This document shows, piece by piece, positions 56,396 through 64,000 of a stretch of DNA of 64,000 nt; within the stretch, counting starts at the first letter, position 1, and every line of letters starts with the position of its first letter. The DNA is from Mytilus californianus (lineage: Eukaryota; Mollusca; Bivalvia; Mytilida; Mytilidae). Where the stretch lies: the NCBI RefSeq assembly GCF_021869535.1, contig NW_026262679.1, forward strand, positions 84,379,143 to 84,443,142, given 5' to 3'. The translations under genes were made by a program, and so were the position numbers. Under the pieces are notes generated by a model that was not told the DNA's origin, made no database searches, and was given only the letters and a program-made list of their open reading frames with translations.

Positions 56396-57030
56396 GTTTT
56401 TTCTACCAGATTTCTATAAATATATTATAGTTCAATTGAGATCTATAAATCTTCAAGAATAAATTATTAAAAACTCACATTTCATGTTTGGAAGCTGCTT
56501 TTATATTCCTTTATTCTCTGAAATGTTTTGCCACAATTAGCCCGTTAGGGCTATAAGGAAGTTCGTATTTCACCGTTCATCTGATTCATTGAGATACAAA
56601 TGATATAACCTTGACCATGATTGATTATTTTAAGTGGACCCTAAAATGTAGTTCATGCCAATATACTTGTAGGTTAATAGTTGTACTATTAACATGGGAC
56701 ATTCTGATTACTCTCCGAATCATAAATTTCGGAAAACCTCGAAAATTTTCATTGAAATATAATGGTAATTATTTGAGTCCCTGTACGCACAGACTGTTAT
56801 ATATTAGAATTGTGTATTGCAACATCAAAATTGTTATTCATAGGTTGGCAAGTAAAAAAAATATCAAACAAGCAATTATCGTTAAAATATTTTATTCACT
56901 AAGAGAAACAAAACTTACGTATTTATTTGACAATGCCCATACATTTTGCATTTTGTAAAACAAGGACATTTATATTGAAAACGGTGTTATTACTTCGTGA
57001 ACTACTGCCTTCAAAAGGGTTGGAATAACA
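56396..57030. other. Spacer, nothing recognised
   Basis: A 115-codon plus frame at 56611-56958 shows no domain, is AT-biased and lacks context. Confidence 0.4.
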
Positions 57031-57200
57031 ATATATTTAATGTGGGGCTGGATTTCAGTCTTTAGTTTTCTGTTTTGTGTACTATTGTCCGTCTTTTCGT
57101 CTGTTTTGTTTTTTTGCAATGGAATTGTCAGTTTGTTTTCGACTTATGAGTTTGAATATCCCTTTGGTATCTTTCGCCTCTCTTTTATAACACTGTTTTA
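57031..57200 (+). repeat. Naiad-1 3'-tail fragment
   Basis: TTCAGTCTTTAGTTTTCTGT, TTGTCAGTTTGTTTTCGACT, TATGAGTTTGAATATCCC and TTTGGTATCTTTCGCCTC. Confidence 0.7.
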
Positions 57201-57399
57201 TGTTCCAGTTTGCATTTTCTGTTACAAATTGTGACTTTAGCAACAAATGATGAATTGATTTACCTAGTAAAATCCTAATTAAGTTGATGATTCTCCATTT
57301 ATTTATTTAATCAAATGTAAGCAGATTATATTCGTTAGAAGAGAAGCACTCACCTTGCACAAAATTAGCATCCCCGGGATATCGATTACGTGAAGGGAT

Positions 57400-58860
57400 A
57401 ATTACACATCAACGTTTTGTACTGTGCTTTGTATCAAAGAACTGAGGTTTACATTGTGTAGATATTGAAGGCACAATTGATTTGTACAGCATGTTAGTGC
57501 CAAGGACGTTAAAGCTGAACTGACACAAACAGAGAGTTCGCCTGCTTGTCCGCATATGTCATTACTAGTTTTAGAAAAGGATGTTTCTAGTATTAAGATT
57601 GTTAATTTAAATGTCACAGATACTTTTTATCCTGAATAGCTAAATAGTAACACATGCAAATAAAATTGTGATTGATGAAAGGTGTTTAGAAATTTTTTAA
57701 TCAAAGGATGGTCCAGAAATTAATACTTGTCAAGTTATTAATGATATTAACAGAACTGATATTTTCAGAGAGAGAGAAAAAGTATGTAATGAACCATGTT
57801 CAAGTCAATCAGCATTGAATTTAAAAATTAATGAGTTTGTCTAAAACACAAGAAATGTGTAATTTGAGATTTGAATGTAAATTCTTTAGTTGTGCAGTAA
57901 ATTGTGGATCTTTAGATAGAAAGGGCTTTATTATTTTTGTCAAATTATCAGGGTTGTAAAAACCTAGTGTTTTCAAAATTAAAAAAGTAATTTGTTAGTT
58001 TTATGTTTGTTGATTATAGTGATCAAATATTATTTGACAAATTGCAATATGGTTTTCCTGTTGGATATACAGTAATCATAATGGACGGAGTGAGAGATTT
58101 TCTGTATTTGTGAAGTAAATTGTTTGGTAAATTACATTTTTTATCAAACTGATTCAAATCGTGTTAGACCATGAATGCTTTTTGTTTAAGAATTAAGTAC
58201 TTGGATGCGTACATCTTTGTAGTTTACCAAATGACAAACGTGGGCACGTTATTCTCTTATATGCAAGGAAAGATTTAACATGGTGATATCACTGTTTGAA
58301 ATGTTATGACGGATCTCTATGATGACTTTAGCGGATTGGTCTCAGAGAGATGACATATTGGAGATTGATGCTATCCTTAGTGGCTTTGGAGTTTGGTTTC
58401 CTGAAAAGAGAGTGTTTTCTTGTTCAATTTCAATCTTCTTTTTTGTATTATTTAAATTTTCATATAAATTGATTTGAATTGATTGCAGTGATAATTGGTG
58501 TTGATGTTTGGAGTGTACATTTTGCAAATAGAAAAATATTGTTCCGATTGTATTAGAGATAGTTAAATTGTTGTTTTAGAGAAATTCTACATAATGTTGT
58601 AAAGTCTATTTTGAAATTAAGGCTGTTCATTTTCCTTAGGTTCAAAACAGAACAGCAGATATTTGATCAAGATGGTATTCTGATTCCAGATTTGAAGATT
58701 TATTCTGGACTTTTTCAGTTTACTTATGATTGATGATTTATTAGAGATACACAGCTGAACTTGTTGAAAGTGGTTCATCAGACATTTTGCAAGTCAGCCT
58801 TTGCTCAAGGCACTTTTGAAAACATTAAAGTTCGGTGGATGACTTTGTTTTTTGTATAAC
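57400..58860 (+). pseudogene. Decayed DIRS-like retroelement (RT/RNase H region)
   Basis: Plus-strand pieces in family order: a possible N-terminal EGTIDLYSMLVPRTLKLN (57463-57518); VDYSDQILFDKLQYGFPVGY (58012-58071), like the conserved segment just before RT; RKDLTW then a TGA where Trp is expected, with YHCLKCYDGSL (58265-58320); LADWSQRDDILEIDAILSGF (58330-58389) followed by GVWFPEKRVFS, resembling the RNase H start; ELIAVIIGVDVWSVHFANRK (58478-58537); and VHFP-stop-VQNRTADI (58624-58662) then RWYSDSR. This order fits tyrosine-recombinase (DIRS-type) elements of invertebrates. The RT core is missing between 58075 and 58260 and no recombinase was found. Identification is from motif memory only. 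Confidence 0.5.
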
Positions 58861-59228
58861 ATTTTTGTTAAATCAATTCATTTGATCACAAACTACATAA
58901 AGATGTAAGCCTTATGTATTTATTTTTATAATTGAGATCTTCCTTAACATGATTTTTTTTCTCTCCATTAAATCCTATTTTAGAAGAATTATCAAGATTA
59001 AAAAATATGTATTTCCCAGGGAAAGCCATTTGATAACTCCTTTGATTTTAAAACAGATTAAGAATTTATGGATTTGAAAAACACTCTTGATAAAATCTTC
59101 CGAAGTTAATTTTATGATAGCGTCATTTACGAGTAGAAAATCTAATTAAGTTCCGAAAAGAATTTAATGAGTATAGAGGTGACATTTGTTTCGAAAATGA
59201 TATTGTAAACTTGAAATTGTCTAAAAAA
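58861..59228. other. Spacer, possibly the rest of the DIRS-like relic
   Basis: AT-rich, no motif found between the RNase H relic and the Naiad-2 tail. Confidence 0.4.
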
Positions 59229-59770
59229 TTGAGAATGGAAAGGGGATGTGTCAAAGAGACAACAACCCGACCAAGAGCAGAAAACAGTCCAAAGCCACCA
59301 ATGGGTCTAGCACCCGGAGACAGGCTTAAGCTGGACCCTAAAAAATAATATATACTAGTTCAGCGAAATTGACGTCACACTAAACTCTGAAACATATAAA
59401 TGAACCAAATTTCAAACAATCATACAAGACTAACACAGACCAGAGGTTCCTGACTTGGGACAAACTCAAAAATGCGGCGGAGCTAAACATGTTTTCTGAT
59501 ATCTCAACCTTCCCCCTAACATTCAAACAAATGTAGAATAAACAAACTCACAGCAATATGCACAGTAAAACTCAGTTTAAAAGAAGTCCCAGTTCGATCT
59601 TAGAACATGTAACAGAAGAAACAAAGCAAATTGACAATGATTAACATAAATTAACAAAGGATTACTAGCAGTTACTGACATGGCAGCTCCAGCCCTCAAT
59701 TAAACTGATTGAAAGAGTATGACATCATATTATGATAATCAAACACAATCCCTCCCGTTAGGGTTGAAGT
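59229..59770 (-). repeat. Naiad-2 3' tail (T2)
   Basis: Reverse of 17690-18268: TTGAGAATGGAAAGGGGATG, AGACAACAACCCGACCAAGA, AATGCGGCGGAGCTAAACAT and AATCCCTCCCGTTAGGG. No RT precedes it, so it is a strongly 5'-truncated copy. Its later half begins duplication copy 2. Confidence 0.8.
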
Positions 59771-60229
59771 ATGATATGACTATTTGCCCCCAAACTAAAA
59801 AAAGTCAATAGTTCAGTAATGAAATAAATGATTGCTTCATGTGGACCGAAAAAGAACCCCAAAACGAATGTTAATTCTAGGTTATTGTAGTACATTAGTA
59901 AGTAGTTGCATACACATGCTGGGGGTTTCCTTCACATATTTGACCAATCAGAAGTCAAAATTGGGTCTTCCACTCTTGATTTCATCCAATCGAATGGTGG
60001 GAATTCAATTTTATGTAATCAAATATCTGGAGATTTTGATGGAAGGGATAGGTGTGGACAAGGCTCTAATTCATTGAACATCATTTATTTCTTAAAATTC
60101 GCCTAAAACTCTTGCCTAAAATTTACAGGATTATGCAGGTCTGGTGAGGATCAGATTTGTATCAGGGCATCACATTGTTTGTCGTTTTTGTAATGCATTC
60201 AAAGTTTTAAGATCTCTGTGCTAGTAAAA

Positions 60230-60545
60230 AGTAAAATATCAAAAAATACCGAACTCAAAAACAAAAAAAATCAAAATGGAAAGTTCCTTATCAAATGGCA
60301 AAATGAAGGCTCAAACATATCAAACGAAAGGAAAACAACTGTCATATTCCTGACTTGGTACATGCATTTCCTTATGAAGAAAATGGTGGATTAAACCTGG
60401 TTTGTTAGCTAGCTAGACCTCTCACTTGTATGATAGTCATATAGCATTCCATTTTATTGACAACAATGTGTGAGCAAAACAAACAGACAGGTAAAAATGT
60501 CAAAAATCGGTAACAGCAGTCAACATTGTGTTATAATCTTAATCA
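60230..60545 (-). repeat. R3 copy in duplication copy 2
   Basis: ACTGTCATATTCCTGACTTG, TGGTGGATTAAACCTGGTTT and ACCTCTCACTTGTATGATAG, at the position equivalent to 47560-47870. Confidence 0.75.
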
Positions 60546-60570
60546 CTATAAAAACAAATAACTATCTAAT

Positions 60571-62052
60571 AGTGAAGTGAAAAATCAAGAAAAAGTCGCT
60601 TATTTAAAGAGTTTAATGGACCGAAATACCTCATGGCTGAAAATTCACATAAAGATAGAGTAAACATTATACTTTCATTTTAGTCCTGTCGTAGAGTTTT
60701 CCCACGGTGCAGTTTTTTGTAAAATCGCAATAAAGTGTGACTTTCCGATTTTTTTCTTTTTCATTTTCAAACACGGGAACGCTTATAATAAATTCACGAA
60801 TGAATAAACCATCAAACAGTTGTTATCAAATGAAACAGTTATGTATAAGCTTTTATTCAACATCAAACTTTAATATCACATGAACATATGAATTGAGTGA
60901 ATAGGACAATTTTCAAATGTATGTGACATTTTTTTCAATCTTACCGTCTGTCAAAGTATATTACTTTTCTTATATATATCATCAGTAGTCAATTTGCCCA
61001 AAAAGTAGTGGTACAACTAATATGCAAGAAGTTATAATATATAAAAATTTGAAAAAGCATACAAATTAACATTTACGGGCCTTTTTATAATGCTTATCAT
61101 ATAGCAGTTTTGCTATTCAATTTTCACCTCAATAAGTCGTGTTGCACTCCCTTTTCCTATTTTCCCTTGACTTATGATTTGCTGTGTTTTTACGAAGAAT
61201 TGCCAGTGGTCTCCGACCTTGACGTGGTTGGTGGGCTGGTAAACCATCTGAAGACTTTGTCGAATATTTTGAAAGTATAACTTGACATCGAATCGACACA
61301 TTTTTGTCTTAGTTTTCCGTTACCACTTCAAATGGACGTGTATATTGATGTCAGGAGTTACAGAAATATACACAAATATATTTTTATCATAATCTCTGTG
61401 AATCTTGTTTGTTTGATATATATCGTGCTTTAAAATCGTTTTAGGTCAAGAGTATGCTCTTTATTCCATTGTTTGTGTTGTTTTATAAAAATGGGGACAC
61501 ACATTTTCAATATGCAATTGTTCTCGTACTGATTGACCTATTAACATAAAATAAAATGCATATACTATCGTGTTTATGCTGATATTTTTGCATCAAGACT
61601 ATTTTTTAAGTTCCAATATTCTTTTGGGTTTAAAAAAATAATATTGAATTTCATCATTTTTTCATTGAATCATGGACCGGTGCTAACTATAATGTACTTA
61701 TTTCTCCTTTGTTCTTTATGGCATGTTAACAAAACTTTCCCAAAAATATCTTTATGTGTTGTCATATATTATTGCACCACTAAATACTAAATATAAATAT
61801 TTTTTGTCGATAATTTCTGTAGATATGATTATGAGGGACTACCGAGAAATTGTCCAAAATGTCCAAAAATTGAGATTTTTTAAAATCCCCCCTTTTGACC
61901 TTTGACCATTTTTTTCAAAAATCTGCACCACTTTGGCACTCTACGACATGCCTTAATCAAAGATATTATATTTATCTTCAGAATGAGACAAAAATTAGCC
62001 GTGAGGTATTTCGGTCCATTAAATTTTTAAATTTACCTTACTTGTCACCGTA
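60571..62052. mobile_element. 1.48-kb element with inverted ends, empty site in copy 1
   Basis: Near-terminal inverted repeats: TTTAATGGACCGAAATACCT at 60612 and its reverse complement ending near 62022, extending to CAxGGCT. The outer ~40 bp are weaker (AGTGAAGTGAAAAATCAAG against AGTACGGTGACAAGTAAG). Duplication copy 1 has the uninterrupted site AAATAACTATATAAATAAAG at about 47900. ACTAT on both sides, or TA, is the target-duplication candidate. There is no transposase; a 62-codon minus frame (61113-61301) is locally less AT-rich but unassigned. The superfamily is not determined. Confidence 0.75.
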
Positions 62053-62924
62053 CTATAAATAAAGAAAAACAAAATGGCATAAAGAAACTCTATAGACAAA
62101 GTACAAAGATTCAAGGACATTTAAAATCTTACCCTGATATCAAATATTTTAAGTCAATTATTTCCCTATCTATCTTCTAAAACGATAAGAGGATTCAATT
62201 ATTATGCCAGTAAGACTTAATGACAATAAGCTCCAATATATATTTGAATAGTCAGTGTATGTTGTCAAATAATGATTATCAACAAATGAATTAGAATTCA
62301 TAAAAGTTGATCCTATAATTTTATGTAGGCTCACTCGTCCTCTAACTTATTAACTTATTATTTGTCCAAGTGACTTAGAAGATATTACAAAAAGATTGTT
62401 CTGTATGTATTACTTTGTCTTACTTCGTGTGTAACTGTCAAGGACGGTAGCTTATAAAAATTAAGTATAAAAAACTGAAACAAAATATAAAATAAACTAA
62501 ACACAAAATAAAGAAATTAATTTAAAAAAAACGACAAAGATCAACAGGGAAAAATGTATAGCAGCAAATATCCCAATCCTCATAAAACCCAACATAAACA
62601 ATTTTAAAAAATAACAAATAAAACAGTCAGATGACCACTAATTGTTTTTTTTTTCCTTCTCATCTATTGTACGAAGCATAACATGTATACCAACGAAAAT
62701 GAAGATTATAGGCTATTCAATCCAAACAATTGTCGTACCAGTTGTTTCAATATGGTTGAGTTGAAATAATTAATGGTAGATGTATGTAAATATAACGTTT
62801 TAAATCGTTCAAATAGCTTAAACATCAAGATGAAAATATCTAAGATATATCTACAGTAATTTATGGCAGTGTATGATAACAATCGTATGTTAATAAGTGA
62901 GATCTATACATACATTATGTTATG

Positions 62925-64000
62925 TTCTCCGATGTAATACGTATGTTATTATGTAGTCTCCGGATAAATACATATGTCACAGTGTGGTTTTTGGTTTAAA
63001 AACCCTTATTGTTTATGTTATATTGTGGTTTGTGGTGTAATACCTACATTATAACGGGTTATGATTAGTTGTGATACCTTTAGTTTAGTCGGAGCCCCAT
63101 TTAATGCAATATGATCATTTGTTCTCTGGTGTAAAACCTATATAAAATTGTAGCCTCTAACATAATACCTTTAGTGATATGGTATCCGGCGTAATATTTA
63201 TATTATTATGTTATGTCCGGTATGAAACATATCAAAATGTAGACTCCGGTTTATAACCCTTATTATAGTTTGATCTCCGATGAAATACCCTTATCATAAT
63301 ATGGATTTAAGTCTAGATAATAAAATGGCCTCCGATTTCACAATTATAGCATAATGTAGTATCCGGTATAAAATCTATATCATCATGAGGGTTGGGGTTA
63401 AATATATATACAATAACGATAGTATTGTCTCCGGTGTAATACCTACATCACAGTGTGGTCCCAAGTGTAATACATATGTTAAAGTGTGGTCTCCGGTGAA
63501 ATACCTATATTATAGTGTGGTCTCTGATGTAATACCTGTATTAAAATGTCGTCTCCTGTGTTATACCTATATAGTAATATCTTTATCATAATGTGTACTC
63601 ACGTTTAACACCCAAAAAAGTATGTGGTCTCCAAGGGGCAGATTAAGAGGGGCTCAGTGTGCCCCCTTCATATGGTTAATCCAGACTTTTTATCGGTTCT
63701 ACTACAAATGTTGTCTAGTTTGGGGCCCTTGGGTTCCCCTTTTTCAAAATCCTTGATGCGCATCTATCTCCTGTGTAATATCTATATTAAAGAGTGGTTT
63801 ACTGATAAATACCGATGTATTAATATGTCTCCGGTGTAATACCTATGTTATGATGTGACCTCCGATGTTTAACCCTTATTGTAATAATGTCTCTGTTAAA
63901 TACTTATTTACTCAAGTGGTCTATGGTGTAATAACTATGATCTAATGTAGTCTCTACTGTTAAAACCTTATCATAATGACATTTTTGTGGTCTTCGGTAT
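62925..64000 (+). repeat. 31-bp minisatellite, block 3 (continues past the end)
   Basis: GTGTGGTCTCCGGTGAAATA + CCTATATTATA and similar 31-bp units, collinear with block 2, interrupted by the small MITE at 63637-63770. Confidence 0.85.
63637..63770. mobile_element. Small MITE with GGGGCAGAT/ATGCGCATC ends, copy 2
   Basis: AGGGGCAGATTAAGAGGGGC to AATCCTTGATGCGCATCT. It has lost about 20 inner bp relative to 52302-52460. Confidence 0.6.

Larger units (their letters stand above)
59500..64000 (+). repeat. Segmental duplication, copy 2 (runs off the window)
   Basis: Direct repeat of 46990-52700 at about 12-kb distance. It differs by an extra T2 piece (59640-59782), the 1.48-kb inverted-repeat element (about 60571-62052) and about 75 bp near 62548-62622 lying between ACAG boxes. 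It lacks the Naiad-1 tail and hAT MITE of copy 1. The frames at 59832-60077 and 63385-63591 translate repeats. Confidence 0.85.

Noticed and set aside
59832..60077. 81-codon frame
   Set aside because: The equivalent region of duplication copy 1 (47190-47440) has indels that break it; no domain.

Overview
The window looks like intergenic or intronic DNA from a bivalve mollusc, most likely a mussel (Mytilus or a close relative). It is AT-rich, eukaryotic in texture and has no operons. I could support no complete host gene, rRNA or functional tRNA. Nearly everything recognisable is a mobile element, a relic of one, or a tandem repeat. The mussel call rests on my recognising several dispersed repeat families and one type of retroelement reverse transcriptase (RT); no search was run.

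The main coding signal is a scattered set of Penelope-like retroelement (PLE) copies. Their order is GIY-YIG-like endonuclease, Cys-rich CxC linker, then RT, which is the permuted order described for the Naiad clade. Two subfamilies are present. Naiad-1 pieces lie at 2.0, 10.3-11.3, 34.5-35.4, 37.7-38.15 and 38.15-40.2 kb. Naiad-2 pieces lie at 14.9-18.3, 22.2-24.0 and 24.1-24.7 kb, with tail-only pieces at 47 and 59.2 kb. The best open frame (RT palm with YLDD) is on the minus strand at 22851-23759. All copies are broken, by internal deletion, frameshift, 5' inversion, head-to-head or head-to-tail arrangement.

DNA elements: a foldback-like element with 0.5-kb arms made of 21-bp repeats and an exact 6-bp target duplication (5323-8158); a 3.0-kb TA-flanked element with Tc1/mariner-type ends carrying an alternating two-type satellite (53182-56201); a 442-bp hAT-type MITE with an 8-bp target duplication (51230-51671); a ~1.48-kb inverted-terminal-repeat element (about 60571-62052); and a small MITE in both halves of a duplication.

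The right quarter (about 47-64 kb) is dominated by a direct segmental duplication: 46990-52700 is repeated at 59500-64000 and runs off the window, with an older diverged relative at 45.55-46.47 kb. Each copy serves as the empty site for insertions in the other, so insertion order can be read. A 31-bp minisatellite ends each unit. A decayed DIRS-like retroelement (57.4-58.8 kb), a tRNA-derived SINE (43.7-43.9 kb), a trinucleotide microsatellite (4.3 kb) and many copies of four dispersed repeat families (here R1-R4) fill the rest.
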